Counted from the stretch's first letter, positions 54,376 through 62,969 are shown. The stretch is 64,000 nucleotides of DNA from CAWEQW01 sp963811365 (GCA_963811365.1 CAWEQW010000008.1:682001-746000), one strand, 5' to 3'. A program made the numbers and translations. The notes: generated by a model not told the origin, from the letters alone.

Positions 54376-54401
54376 GGACGCGACGACCGAAGGTGAGGGG
54401 C

Positions 54402-55817
54402 ATGCCCGCCGACTTCCTGCGCAACACCGACGCGTTCGCCTGGGCCATGGAGGACGACGCCCGGCTCCGGTCCACCATCGTCAGCATCGTGCTTCTCGAG
54501 GAGCCGCCGGACTGGGACCTGCTGGCGGACCGCTTCGACCGGCTGAGCCGGCTGTCACCGATGTTCCGCCAGCGGGTGCTGCCGACGGTCCCGCCGGCCC
54601 CGCCGCGCTGGTCCTACGCTCCGGACTTCGACCTCCGCTACCACGTGCGTCGGGTGACCGCTCCGGAGCCGGGCACCTTCGACACCGTCCTGGAGATGGC
54701 CCGGCGCAAGCAGATGGGCGAGTTCGACCACGCCATGCCGCTGTGGGAGGTGACGCTCGTCGACGGCCTGGCCGACGGCGGCGCCGCCCTCCTGGTGAAG
54801 CTGCACCACTCCCTGGCCGACGGCATCGGCGGCGTCCAGCTCGCGATGCAGCTGTTCGACCTCGACGCCACCCCGCGCGACCTCGGACCGATGCCTCCGG
54901 AGCCGATCGGCGAGCAGCCCGGCGCGCTCGACGCGGTCACCCACGCGCTGCGGTACGACGTCGGGCTGGCCGGCAAGCTGGCCCGCAGCGTGGTCGGCGC
55001 TGCGCCGGCCGCGGTCGTCGGAGGGGTGCGGCACCCGCGCACCGCCGTACGCTCCTCCTGGGACACCGCGGCCTCGGTCTACCGGACCGTGCGCCCGATC
55101 AACGACACCGCCTCGCCGGTGATGCGGGAGCGCAGCCTGGTGCGCGAGCTCGGGGTGCTCGACGTGCCTCTGACGGCGCTGAAGCAGGCGGCGCACTCGG
55201 CGGGCGGAACCCTCAACGACGCGTTCCTGGCCGGGGTGACCGGCGCGCTGCGCCGCTACCACCTCGCGCACGGGGAGACCGTCGACGACCTGCGGGTGAC
55301 CATGCCGATCAGCATCCGGCAGTCCGAGGACCCGACCGGAGGCAACCGGATCACGCTGCTGCGGCTCGCGCTGCCGGTGGGCACCCGCGACCCCGCCCGG
55401 CGGATCCACGAGATCCACGCCCGCGCCGTCGTCGCCCGCCAGGAGCCGTCGCTGCCGCTGACCCAGCTGATCGCGGGCGGCCTGAACCTGCTGCCGCGCT
55501 GGTACATCGGGGCGATCCTGAGGCACGTCGACTTCCTCGCCAGCAACGTGCCGGGCATCCCGGTGCCGGTCTACTTCGCCGGAGCCCGGGTCCTGCGGCA
55601 GTACGCGTTCGGTCCCACGATCGGGGCCGGCGTCAACGTCACGCTGATGACCTACGTCGACATCTGCTCGATCGGGCTGAACGTGGACACCGGCGCGATC
55701 CCGGACTTCCCGGTCTTCCGCGAGTGCGTCACCGAGGCGTTCGACGAGGTCGTCGCCCTCGGGTCGTCGGCGGGCGGCCGGGTGGGCCGGGCCAACCGGG
55801 GCGCCCGCGGCAGGTGA
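54402..55817 (+). CDS. Wax ester synthase / diacylglycerol acyltransferase
   Basis: A 471-residue WS/DGAT protein with the active-site motif HHSLADG near residue 134, MPLWEVTLVDGL before it, GGTLNDAFLAGVTGALRRYH, RVTMPISIRQSED and the family-specific ASNVPGIPVPVYFAGARVLR. It would make triacylglycerol or wax esters from acyl-CoA. GGTGAGGGG precedes the ATG. It diverges from plsC, which supplies the precursor pathway, and carries a DevR-like box in its promoter. Confidence 0.9.
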   Translation: MPADFLRNTDAFAWAMEDDARLRSTIVSIVLLEEPPDWDLLADRFDRLSRLSPMFRQRVLPTVPPAPPRWSYAPDFDLRYHVRRVTAPEPGTFDTVLEMARRKQMGEFDHAMPLWEVTLVDGLADGGAALLVKLHHSLADGIGGVQLAMQLFDLDATPRDLGPMPPEPIGEQPGALDAVTHALRYDVGLAGKLARSVVGAAPAAVVGGVRHPRTAVRSSWDTAASVYRTVRPINDTASPVMRERSLVRELGVLDVPLTALKQAAHSAGGTLNDAFLAGVTGALRRYHLAHGETVDDLRVTMPISIRQSEDPTGGNRITLLRLALPVGTRDPARRIHEIHARAVVARQEPSLPLTQLIAGGLNLLPRWYIGAILRHVDFLASNVPGIPVPVYFAGARVLRQYAFGPTIGAGVNVTLMTYVDICSIGLNVDTGAIPDFPVFRECVTEAFDEVVALGSSAGGRVGRANRGARGR

Positions 55818-55827
55818 GGCCGTCGGG

Positions 55828-56775
55828 TCACGCCCAGAGCTGGCCCTCGAGCGCGTCCTCGGCCTCGTCGATCGTGCCCTCGTAGGCACCGGTCGACAGG
55901 TACTTCCAGCCGCCGTCGCAGACCACGAAGACGATGTCGGCGCGCTCTCCCGCCGTCACCGACCTCGCGGCCTGCCCGAGCGCGGCGTGCAGGATCGCGC
56001 CGGTGGAGATCCCGGCGAAGATGCCCTCGTTCTCGAGGAGCTCGCGGACCCGGCGTACGGCGTCGCGCGGGCCGACCGAGAAGCGGGCGTCGATCAACGA
56101 GGCGTCGTACAGCTCGGGGACGAACCCCTCGTCGAGGTTGCGCAGGCCGTAGACCAGCTCGCCGTACCGCGGCTCGGCGGCCACGATCCGCACACCGGAC
56201 TCGTGCTCGCGGAAGAACCGGCCCACGCCCATCAGCGTGCCGGTGGTGCCGAGCCCGGCGACGAAGTGGGTGACCGACGGCAGGTCGGCGAGGATCTCGG
56301 GGCCGGTGCCCTCGTAGTGGGCGAGCGCGTTGGCCGGGTTGCCGTACTGGTAGAGCATCACCCAGTCGGGGTGCTCCTCGGCGATCCGCTTGGCGACCCG
56401 GACCGCCTCGTTGGAGCCGCCGGCCGCCGGGGAGGAGACGATCTCGGCGCCCCACATCCGCAGCAGCTGCCGTCGCTCCTCGGAGGTGTTCTCCGGCATC
56501 ACGCAGACCAGCCGGTAGCCCTTCAGCTTGGCGGCCATCGCCAGCGAGATGCCGGTGTTGCCGGACGTCGGCTCGAGGATCGTGCAGCCGGGGCGGAGCC
56601 GGCCGTCCTTCTCGGCCACCTCGACCATCTTCAGCGCCGCCCGGTCCTTGATGGACCCGGTCGGGTTGCGGTCCTCGAGCTTCGCCCAGAGCCGCACGTC
56701 CGCAGACGGCGAGAGCCGCGGGAGACCGACCAGCGGGGTTCCCCCGACCGAGCCCAGCGTCGAGTCGAAGCGCAT
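55828..56775 (-). CDS. cysM: Cysteine synthase B (CysO-thiocarboxylate/O-phosphoserine type)
   Basis: A 315-residue fold-type II PLP enzyme. The PLP Lys is in GSIKDRAALK (Lys near residue 43); EPTSGNTGISLAM and GLGTTGTLMGVGRFF bind substrate carboxylate and PLP phosphate. The C-terminal VCDGGWKYLSTGAYEG is like mycobacterial CysM, which uses O-phosphoserine and CysO thiocarboxylate instead of free sulfide. It sits directly behind cysO (17 bp) and mec, supporting that role. Confidence 0.93.
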   Translation of the reverse strand: MRFDSTLGSVGGTPLVGLPRLSPSADVRLWAKLEDRNPTGSIKDRAALKMVEVAEKDGRLRPGCTILEPTSGNTGISLAMAAKLKGYRLVCVMPENTSEERRQLLRMWGAEIVSSPAAGGSNEAVRVAKRIAEEHPDWVMLYQYGNPANALAHYEGTGPEILADLPSVTHFVAGLGTTGTLMGVGRFFREHESGVRIVAAEPRYGELVYGLRNLDEGFVPELYDASLIDARFSVGPRDAVRRVRELLENEGIFAGISTGAILHAALGQAARSVTAGERADIVFVVCDGGWKYLSTGAYEGTIDEAEDALEGQLWA

Positions 56776-56792
56776 GACGAGCGGAGGCCGCC

Positions 56793-57110
56793 TCAGATGC
56801 CGTCGGTGGTCGACCAGGTCGCCACCGTCGCCAACGCGCAGCCACCCGCCACGGCCGGGAGGACGACGACCTGGTCGCCGTCGCTGACCGTGGTGCCGAG
56901 CCCGCCGGTGAACCGGACGTCCTCGTCGTTGACGTACACGTTGACGAAGCGACGCAGGTCCTCGCCCTCGACCAGGCGGTCCTTGATGCCGGGGTGGTTG
57001 GTCTCGAGGTCGTCGATCACCTCGGAGAGCGTGCCTCCCTGGCCCGTGACGGCCTTCTCGCCGCCGGTGTAGGTGCGCAGGATGGTCGGGATGCGGACCT
57101 CGACTGCCAT
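56793..57110 (-). CDS. cysO: CysO-type sulfur carrier (MoaD/ThiS fold) with C-terminal extension beyond Gly-Gly
   Basis: A 105-residue ubiquitin-like sulfur carrier. VEVRIPTILRTYTGGEKAV, DLRRFVNVYVNDEDVRF and VVVLPAVAGG match CysO, whose C-terminal Gly is converted to the thiocarboxylate used by CysM. CysO normally stops at Gly-Gly. Here residues 89-90 are the Gly-Gly and the chain continues with Cys91 and 14 further residues (CALATVATWSTTDGI). The codon after GGC is TGC where TGA would end a normal CysO. The extension must be removed or the carrier cannot be activated; the neighbouring Mec protease is the obvious candidate. Confidence 0.9.
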   Translation of the reverse strand: MAVEVRIPTILRTYTGGEKAVTGQGGTLSEVIDDLETNHPGIKDRLVEGEDLRRFVNVYVNDEDVRFTGGLGTTVSDGDQVVVLPAVAGGCALATVATWSTTDGI

Positions 57111-57123
57111 CAGGGCTGACTCC

Positions 57124-57555
57124 TCAGCTGTTCGGGGGCTCCACGACCGAGACGTCCTCCTCGGTCACGGAACCGTCGGCGATTCTGTAGGACCTAAACT
57201 CCACGGGTCCCGGACTATTCCCGTGCTCACGGGTGGAGACCAGCACGTAGTGCGCGTTCGGCTCCATCGCGAGCCCGACGTCCGTGCGCGAGGGGTACGC
57301 CTCGGTGGCGGTGTGCGAGTGGTAGATCACCACCGGCTCCTCGTCGCGCGCGTCCATCTCCTTGTAGAGCGTGAGCAGGTCGACCGGGTCGAACTCGTAG
57401 AACGTCGGCGAGCCGGCGGCGTTCACCATCGGCACGAAGCGCTCCGGACGGTCCGACCCCTCGGGCCCCGCCACGACGCCGCAGGCCTCGTCCGGATGGT
57501 CCCGCTTGGCGTGCGCGACGATCGCGTCGTACGTCGTCCGGTCGATACTCAACAC
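57124..57555 (-). CDS. mec: Mec-type JAMM/MPN metalloprotease
   Basis: A 143-residue JAB1/MPN protease. The zinc site is HSHTATEAYPSRTD (HxHx7Sx2D), with the upstream Glu in HPDEACGVVAGPEG. Mycobacterial Mec releases cysteine from the CysO-cysteine adduct. GTG 57555 is preferred over GTG 57561 because TACCCT ends exactly 7 nt before it, as at other leaderless genes here. It is first in the mec-cysO-cysM operon, 13 bp before cysO. Confidence 0.9.
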   Translation of the reverse strand: MLSIDRTTYDAIVAHAKRDHPDEACGVVAGPEGSDRPERFVPMVNAAGSPTFYEFDPVDLLTLYKEMDARDEEPVVIYHSHTATEAYPSRTDVGLAMEPNAHYVLVSTREHGNSPGPVEFRSYRIADGSVTEEDVSVVEPPNS

Positions 57556-57562
57556 ACCCACG

Positions 57563-57568
57563 AGGGTA
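57563..57568 (-). promoter_or_regulatory. -10 box TACCCT of the mec-cysO-cysM operon
   Basis: TACCCT on the minus strand ends 7 nt before GTG 57555, consistent with a leaderless transcript. Confidence 0.5.
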
Positions 57569-57635
57569 TGGGCCGGGCCAAACCGGGCGTCATCGGGTCC
57601 AGTCCGGTCCGCATCCTGAGACCTGCCGCGGCCGG

Positions 57636-58217
57636 TCAGCGGGAGAGCGCGCGGACCAGTGTCTCCTGGAGGTAGCCGACCCAGTCGTAGATGTCGTGCA
57701 CCGCGCTGCGCGGGTCCGACTCGGGCAGCGCCTCCCAGAGCTGGTCGTCGCCGTCCTGCACCCCGAGCCGCGTGGCGAGCGCGAGCCGGATGTCGGTGAA
57801 CGACTTCAACCAGCTCATCGCCTGCTGGGGAGCCAGCTCTACGTCGACGGTGAGCCCGTCCTCTCCGAGCTCGGCCGGCAGGCCGGCCTCCTCGAGCGTC
57901 TCGATCAGCGCCACGGCGGCCTGCGCCTTGCCGTCGCGCAGCGAGCGCTCGGTGTAGCGGCGGAACTCACCCGCCGCCTCCGGGTCGTCGGGGTAGGCGG
58001 AGGGGAACAGCCGCGCCAGCACCGGGTCCTCCGGCTCGGTCGTCGGGCCGGAGAAGTCGAGCAGCTCCTCGAGCGGGTCCTCCGCCGACGTCGGCGCGGC
58101 GACCTCGTTGCGGAGCAGCTCGACGAGCTGGGACGCCAGGGACCGGAGCAGGTCGGCCTCGAAGCCGGAGAACGTCGCCACCGCTCCGCCGCCCCGTCGC
58201 GGGTGGAAGCCGTTCAC
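57636..58217 (-). CDS. DUF2017 family protein
   Basis: A 193-residue, mostly helical cytoplasmic protein matching the actinobacterial DUF2017 family (FSGFEADLLRSLASQLVELL near residue 17, DPVLARLFPSAYPDDPEAAG, and a C-terminal DIYDWVGYLQETLV). It is almost always found after clpS; a role is not established. GTG 58217 overlaps the clpS stop (GTGA), so the two are translated together. Confidence 0.85.
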   Translation of the reverse strand: MNGFHPRRGGGAVATFSGFEADLLRSLASQLVELLRNEVAAPTSAEDPLEELLDFSGPTTEPEDPVLARLFPSAYPDDPEAAGEFRRYTERSLRDGKAQAAVALIETLEEAGLPAELGEDGLTVDVELAPQQAMSWLKSFTDIRLALATRLGVQDGDDQLWEALPESDPRSAVHDIYDWVGYLQETLVRALSR

Positions 58218-58513
58218 GACGCGGGCGCCTTCTCCGTGGTGGCCCACAGCCCGAACTCGTGCATCGCCTGCACGTCGCGCTCCATCTCCTCGCGCGAGCC
58301 GCTGGAGACCACCGACCGGCCGTCCTGGTGCACCTCGAGCATCAGCTTCTCGGCCTTCTTGCGGGAGTAGTGGAAGTAGGTCTGGAACACGTAGGTGACG
58401 TACGACATGAGGTTCACCGGGTCGTTCCACACGATCGTCACCCAGGGCCGGTCCACGACGGTGAGGTCACCGGTCTCCGGCTGCTCGGTCTCGACGGGCA
58501 TGGGAGTGGACAC
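58214..58513 (-). CDS. clpS: ATP-dependent Clp protease adaptor ClpS
   Basis: A 99-residue N-end-rule adaptor. VTIVWNDPVNLMSYVTYVFQ binds the N-degron (NDPVNxMxYV, about residues 26-35), and SRKKAEKLMLEVHQDGRSVV binds ClpC/ClpA. The GTG at 58513 lies 7 nt after the -10 box TAGGAT, giving a leaderless message; the inner ATG (58501) is the alternative. It diverges from pncB through a shared near-palindrome. Confidence 0.93.
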   Translation of the reverse strand: MSTPMPVETEQPETGDLTVVDRPWVTIVWNDPVNLMSYVTYVFQTYFHYSRKKAEKLMLEVHQDGRSVVSSGSREEMERDVQAMHEFGLWATTEKAPAS

Positions 58514-58540
58514 GGTCCACATCCTAGGGTGTGGACCGTG
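58511..58540. promoter_or_regulatory. 30-bp near-palindrome holding overlapping divergent leaderless promoters
   Basis: Bases 58511-58540 are symmetric except for one pair. The centre CCTAGG belongs to both -10 boxes: TAGGGT (58525-58530, plus) and TAGGAT (58526-58521, minus). Each is followed by 7 nt and then GTG, so the palindrome's two ends are the start codons of clpS and pncB. Confidence 0.7.
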
Positions 58541-59854
58541 ACCTCTCACTCGACGGCGCTGCTCACCGACCACTACGAGCTGACCATGCTCCAGGCGGCC
58601 CTGCGCAACGGCTCGGCCGCCCGCCGGTCGGTGTTCGAGCTGTTCCCGCGCAGGCTGCCGTCGGGCCGCCGGTACGGCGTGGTGGCCGGCGTGCAACGGG
58701 CGCTCGACGCCGTCGAGGCGTTCGTCTTCGGCGACCAGGAGCTGGCGTTCCTCTCCGACAACCGGGTCGTCGACGAGGCGACGCTGAACTACCTGGCGTC
58801 GTACCGCTTCAGCGGCGACATCTGGGGCTACCCCGAGGGTGAGATCTACTTCCCCTACTCGCCGCTGATGTCGGTCGAGGCCACCTTCGCCGAGGCCGTG
58901 CTGCTCGAGACCGTGCTGCTGTCGGTGCTCAACCACGACTCCGCGATCGCCTCCGCCGCGTCGCGGATGACCTGGGCGGCCCGCGAGCGGCCGTGCATCG
59001 AGATGGGCTCGCGCCGCACTCACGAGGAGAGCGCGGTGGCCGCGGCGCGGGCGGCGTACATCGCGGGCTTCGCCGCCACCTCGAACCTCGCGGCCGGGCA
59101 GCGGTACGGGGTGCCGACCGCCGGCACGAGCGCGCACAGCTTCACGCTGCTGCACGACAGCGAGCGCGAGGCGTTCACCGCGCAGGTCGACGCGCTCGGC
59201 CGCGGCACCACGCTGCTCGTGGACACCTACGACGTCGCCGAGGCGGTCCGGATGGGCGTCGAGATCGCCGGCCCGGACCTCGGCGCGGTGCGCATCGACT
59301 CCGGTGACCTCGGCCTGCTCGCCCAGCAGGTCCGCGACCAGCTCGACGCCCTCGGCGCCACCAAGACCCGGATCATCGTGACCTCGGACCTCGACGAGCA
59401 CGCCATCGCCGCGCTGGCCGCGTCGCCCGTCGACGGCTACGGGGTCGGCACCTCGCTGGTCACCGGCAGCGGGGCGCCGACGTGCGGCTTCGTCTACAAG
59501 CTGGTCTCCCGCGAGGACGCGCAGGGCGGCATGGAGAGCGTCGCCAAGCGCAGCAAGGACAAGGCCTCGATCGGCGGCCGGAAGTACGCCCTGCGCCGGC
59601 TCACCGACGGCGTCGCCACCACCGAGGTCGTCGGCATCGGCGACCGGCCGGCGGAGCCGGCGGACCCGTCGGAGCCCGGAGCGGTCGCCCGCGACCTGCT
59701 GACCTGCCTGGTCCGCGACGGCGAGGTCGTCACCCGAGAGGACCTCCCGACGATCCGGGACAGGCACCTGCGCCGCCGCGACGAGCTGCCGCTGCGCGCC
59801 CGGCAGCTCTCGCGCGGGGAGCCGGTCATCGCGACCCAGCACGTCGGAGGCTGA
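58538..59854 (+). CDS. pncB: Nicotinate phosphoribosyltransferase
   Basis: A 438-residue enzyme of NAD salvage, joining nicotinate and PRPP. TDHYELTMLQAALRNGSAAR, FELFPRRLPSGRRYGVVAG, GSRRTHEESAVAAARAAYIA (catalytic His region), PTAGTSAHSFTLLH and VRIDSGDLGLLAQQVR are family hallmarks. The GTG is 7 nt after TAGGGT, so translation is leaderless. Orthologues (pncB1 in M. tuberculosis) also diverge from clpS. pncA lies two genes downstream. Confidence 0.93.
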   Translation: MTSHSTALLTDHYELTMLQAALRNGSAARRSVFELFPRRLPSGRRYGVVAGVQRALDAVEAFVFGDQELAFLSDNRVVDEATLNYLASYRFSGDIWGYPEGEIYFPYSPLMSVEATFAEAVLLETVLLSVLNHDSAIASAASRMTWAARERPCIEMGSRRTHEESAVAAARAAYIAGFAATSNLAAGQRYGVPTAGTSAHSFTLLHDSEREAFTAQVDALGRGTTLLVDTYDVAEAVRMGVEIAGPDLGAVRIDSGDLGLLAQQVRDQLDALGATKTRIIVTSDLDEHAIAALAASPVDGYGVGTSLVTGSGAPTCGFVYKLVSREDAQGGMESVAKRSKDKASIGGRKYALRRLTDGVATTEVVGIGDRPAEPADPSEPGAVARDLLTCLVRDGEVVTREDLPTIRDRHLRRRDELPLRARQLSRGEPVIATQHVGG

Positions 59855-59855
59855 G

Positions 59856-60641
59856 ATGGCGTTCGTGACCTGCGACTTCTACTCCGACGTGCTCGAGGTC
59901 GGCACCTCGATGACGGTGCTGCTCCCCCAGGCCACCGAGAGCCGCATCGGGGTCGGGTCCGTTGCGCCGCAGGCTGAGCCGCCGGTGCTCTACCTGCTGC
60001 ACGGCCTCTCCGACGACCACACGGCGTGGCACCGCAACACCTCGGTCGCCCGGTACGCCGAGGAGCGCGGCGTGGCGGTGGTGATGCCGCAGGTCCAGCG
60101 CAGCTTCTACGCCGACGAGCCGCACGGCAGCCGCTACTGGACGTTCCTGTCCGAGGAGCTGCCCGAGGTGGTGGGGGCGTTCTTCCGGCTCTCGGGACGG
60201 CGCGAGGACACCTTCGTCGCGGGGCTGTCGATGGGCGGCTACGGCGCGCTGAGGTGGGCGCTGCGCCAACCGTCCCGGTTCGCCGCGGCGGCGAGCCTGT
60301 CCGGCGCGCTCGACGTCGCGGAGCTGGCCCGGCTCGGCGAGCGCCGGGAGCTGTTCGAGCGGGTCTTCGGGGGCGAGCCGGGGCCCGACGAGGACCTGTT
60401 CGCGCTGCTGGCCGGCAGCGACCCGCCGAACCTGCCGGCGCTGTACGTCGGCTGTGGCACCGAGGACCCGCTGCACGACGGCAGCGTCCGCTTCGTCGCC
60501 GCCGCACGCGGCCGAGGCGTGCAGGTGCGCGCCGACTTCCGCGCCGGCGACCACGCCTGGGCGCTGTGGGACGACGTGATCCAGGACGTGCTCGCCTGGC
60601 TGCCCATCCGCGGCGGCACCCAGTCCCAGGCGCTAGCGTGA
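59856..60641 (+). CDS. Esterase of the EstA / S-formylglutathione hydrolase-like family
   Basis: A 261-residue alpha/beta hydrolase (esterase D superfamily). The nucleophile Ser is in FVAGLSMGGYGALRW (about residue 125); PPVLYLLHGLSDDHTAWHRN forms the oxyanion region and GDHAWALWDD holds the catalytic His. There is no signal peptide, unlike antigen-85 relatives. The start is one base after the pncB stop, so it belongs to that operon although a role in NAD salvage is not obvious. Confidence 0.85.
   Translation: MAFVTCDFYSDVLEVGTSMTVLLPQATESRIGVGSVAPQAEPPVLYLLHGLSDDHTAWHRNTSVARYAEERGVAVVMPQVQRSFYADEPHGSRYWTFLSEELPEVVGAFFRLSGRREDTFVAGLSMGGYGALRWALRQPSRFAAAASLSGALDVAELARLGERRELFERVFGGEPGPDEDLFALLAGSDPPNLPALYVGCGTEDPLHDGSVRFVAAARGRGVQVRADFRAGDHAWALWDDVIQDVLAWLPIRGGTQSQALA
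60634..60639 (+). promoter_or_regulatory. Internal -10 box TAGCGT before pncA
   Basis: TAGCGT at the end of the esterase gene stops 7 nt before ATG 60647 and could start a separate leaderless pncA message. Confidence 0.4.
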
Positions 60642-60646
60642 CCCTC

Positions 60647-61222
60647 ATGAAGCGCGCACTCCTCGTGGTCGACGTCCAGAACGACTTCTGCGAGGGCGGC
60701 AGCCTGCCCGTGCAGGGCGGCGCCGAGGTCGCGTTCCGCATCGGCACCCTGCTGCACCACTGGAGCCAGCAGACCCCGCAGGCCCCCCAGTACGCCGTCG
60801 CGGTCGCCACCCGGGACCACCACGTCGACCCCGGCCACCACTTCAGCCACTCCCCCGACTACCGCGACAGCTGGCCGCCGCACTGCGTCGTCGGCACGGA
60901 CGGCGAGGCGTTCCACCCGAACCTCGACCCCCAGCCGTTCGACGCGGTCTTCCTCAAGGGCGAGCACGCCGCGGCGTACTCCGGCTTCGAGGGCCGCTCG
61001 AGCGACGGCACCACGCTCGCCCAGTGGCTGCGCGACCACGAGGTCACCGACGTGGACGTCTGCGGGCTGGCGACCGACTACTGCGTCCGGCAGACCGCGC
61101 TCGACGCGCTGCGCGAGGGGTTCTCCGTGCGGGTGCTCAGTGGCCTGGTGGCAGGGGTGTCGCCGGACACCTCCACGGCGGCGCTCCGCGAGCTGCAGGA
61201 GGCCGGCGCCCGGCTGGCGTGA
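60647..61222 (+). CDS. pncA: Nicotinamidase (isochorismatase family)
   Basis: A 191-residue cysteine hydrolase that deamidates nicotinamide to nicotinate for PncB. Catalytic residues are Asp9 in LLVVDVQNDFCEGGS, Lys in VFLKGEHAAAYSGFEG and Cys (about 146) in LATDYCVRQTALDAL; the metal-binding His/Asp cluster is in TRDHHVDPGHHFSH. ATG 60647 is preferred, and GTG 60638 overlapping the previous stop is the alternative. In other actinobacteria this enzyme also activates pyrazinamide. Confidence 0.92.
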   Translation: MKRALLVVDVQNDFCEGGSLPVQGGAEVAFRIGTLLHHWSQQTPQAPQYAVAVATRDHHVDPGHHFSHSPDYRDSWPPHCVVGTDGEAFHPNLDPQPFDAVFLKGEHAAAYSGFEGRSSDGTTLAQWLRDHEVTDVDVCGLATDYCVRQTALDALREGFSVRVLSGLVAGVSPDTSTAALRELQEAGARLA

Positions 61223-61355
61223 GGCCACCGCCCCGACCGTGGATCTGGCGAATCAGGACCACCGGGTCGACGCGCCGGAGATACTGGTCGCAACGGCGCG
61301 GGTCCAGGCGCCCGCCGAGGCCGCCAGGGGGCCAGGTTCACCCGTGGAGGCCGCC

Positions 61356-62969
61356 ATGTCGTCAGCTCCCGACTCCCGTCCCGTGCCGGTCCCTCCGGTG
61401 ACCCAGGCCGGCTCCGGCTTCGACATCCTGGAGAAGGGGCTGAAGCCCGGCGCGCTGGGTCTGCTGTCCAGCACGGTGATCGCGCTCGCGTCGGTGGCGC
61501 CGGCGTACAGCCTGGCCGCGACCATCGGCTTCGTGGTGATCTCGGTCGGGCTGCAGGCGCCGGTGATCATGGTGCTCGCGTTCATCCCGATGTACGCCGT
61601 GGCCGTCGGCTACCGGGAGCTGAACGAGGCCGAGCCGGACGCCGGGACCACCTTCACCTGGGCCACCCGCGCCTTCGGGCCGCGGACCGGCTGGATGGGC
61701 GGCTGGGCCATCGTGGCCGCGGACGTGGTGGTGATGGCCAACCTCGCCGCCATCGCGGGGTCGTACTTCTTCCTGCTCTTCAACGCCGACGGGGTGGCGG
61801 GTCAGGTGTTCTGGCCCACGGTGGTCGGGGTCGGCTGGATCGTGCTGATGACCTGGATCTGCTACCTCGGCATCGAGATCTCCGCGCGGGTCCAGTACGC
61901 CCTGCTCGGGATCGAGCTCGCGGTCCTGGCGCTGTTCTCGGTGGTCGCCCTGGTCCGGGTCTACACCGGGCACGCGGCCGGGGTCTCGCTGCGCCCGTCC
62001 CTGGCCTGGTTCAACCCGTTCGCGGTGCCGAGCGCCGGCGCGCTCGCCACGGGGATCCTGCTCGCGGTCTTCATCTACTGGGGCTTCGACACCGCGGTGT
62101 CGGTCAACGAGGAGACCAAGGACGCCCGTCGTACGCCGGGTCGTGCCGCGGTCACGGCCACGCTCGTGCTGCTGGTGATCTACGTCCTCGTCACCACCGC
62201 CACGCAGGCCTTCGCGGGGCCGGGCACCAAGGGCATCGGCCTCGGCAATCCCGGCAACGCCAACGACGTCTTCTCCGTGCTGGGCAGGGCCGTCTTCGGC
62301 GGCAGCGCGTTCGGCAGCTTCGCCGTGCACCTGCTGCTCCTGATGGTGCTGAGCTCGGCCGCGGCGTCGACGTTGACGACGATCCTGCCGACGGCGCGCA
62401 CCACCTTGTCGATGGCGGTGCACAAGGCCATCCCGCAGCAGTTCGGCCGGGTGAGCGCCCGGTACATGACCCCGACCTGGTCGACGATCGGCATGGGCAT
62501 CGCGTCGGTCGCCTTCTACGTCGGGCTCACCGCGGTCTCCGGCAACGTGCTGGCCGACTCCATCGCGTCGCTGGGACTGCTGATCGCCTTCTACTACGGG
62601 ATGACCGGATTCACCGCACCGGTGTTCTACCGGCACACGCTGATGCAGTCCCCGCGCAGCCTCCTCATGCGCGGGGTGGTTCCCGGCCTGGGCGGGCTGA
62701 TCCTGCTCGGGGCGTTCCTGCAGGCGGCTCGCGACTACTGGCTCGTGGGGCCGAACGCCGACTCGTACACCGCCTGGCGGATGCCGTTCGCGCCGCACTG
62801 GGAGATCGGCGGGATCTTCCTCACCGGCATCGGGGCGCTGGCGCTCGGTGTCGTGCTGATGGTGGTCACCTGGATCACCATGCCCGCGTTCTTCCGCGGC
62901 GAGACGCTGCCCAAGCGCACCGCGGAGCAGATGGCCGACTACGTCGTCCCCGAGGAGCTCCGGGAGTGA
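61356..62969 (+). CDS. APC superfamily amino acid permease
   Basis: A 537-residue membrane protein with about 12 transmembrane helices. TM1 has the APC glycine motif within LLSSTVIALASVAPAYSLAA; EAEPDAGTTFTWATRAFGPR and IYWGFDTAVSVNEETKDARR are loop signatures of amino acid/polyamine/organocation transporters. The substrate is unknown. GGAGG lies 5-6 nt before the ATG. It follows the pncA operon by 133 bp, which contain nothing recognisable. Confidence 0.87.
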   Translation: MSSAPDSRPVPVPPVTQAGSGFDILEKGLKPGALGLLSSTVIALASVAPAYSLAATIGFVVISVGLQAPVIMVLAFIPMYAVAVGYRELNEAEPDAGTTFTWATRAFGPRTGWMGGWAIVAADVVVMANLAAIAGSYFFLLFNADGVAGQVFWPTVVGVGWIVLMTWICYLGIEISARVQYALLGIELAVLALFSVVALVRVYTGHAAGVSLRPSLAWFNPFAVPSAGALATGILLAVFIYWGFDTAVSVNEETKDARRTPGRAAVTATLVLLVIYVLVTTATQAFAGPGTKGIGLGNPGNANDVFSVLGRAVFGGSAFGSFAVHLLLLMVLSSAAASTLTTILPTARTTLSMAVHKAIPQQFGRVSARYMTPTWSTIGMGIASVAFYVGLTAVSGNVLADSIASLGLLIAFYYGMTGFTAPVFYRHTLMQSPRSLLMRGVVPGLGGLILLGAFLQAARDYWLVGPNADSYTAWRMPFAPHWEIGGIFLTGIGALALGVVLMVVTWITMPAFFRGETLPKRTAEQMADYVVPEELRE

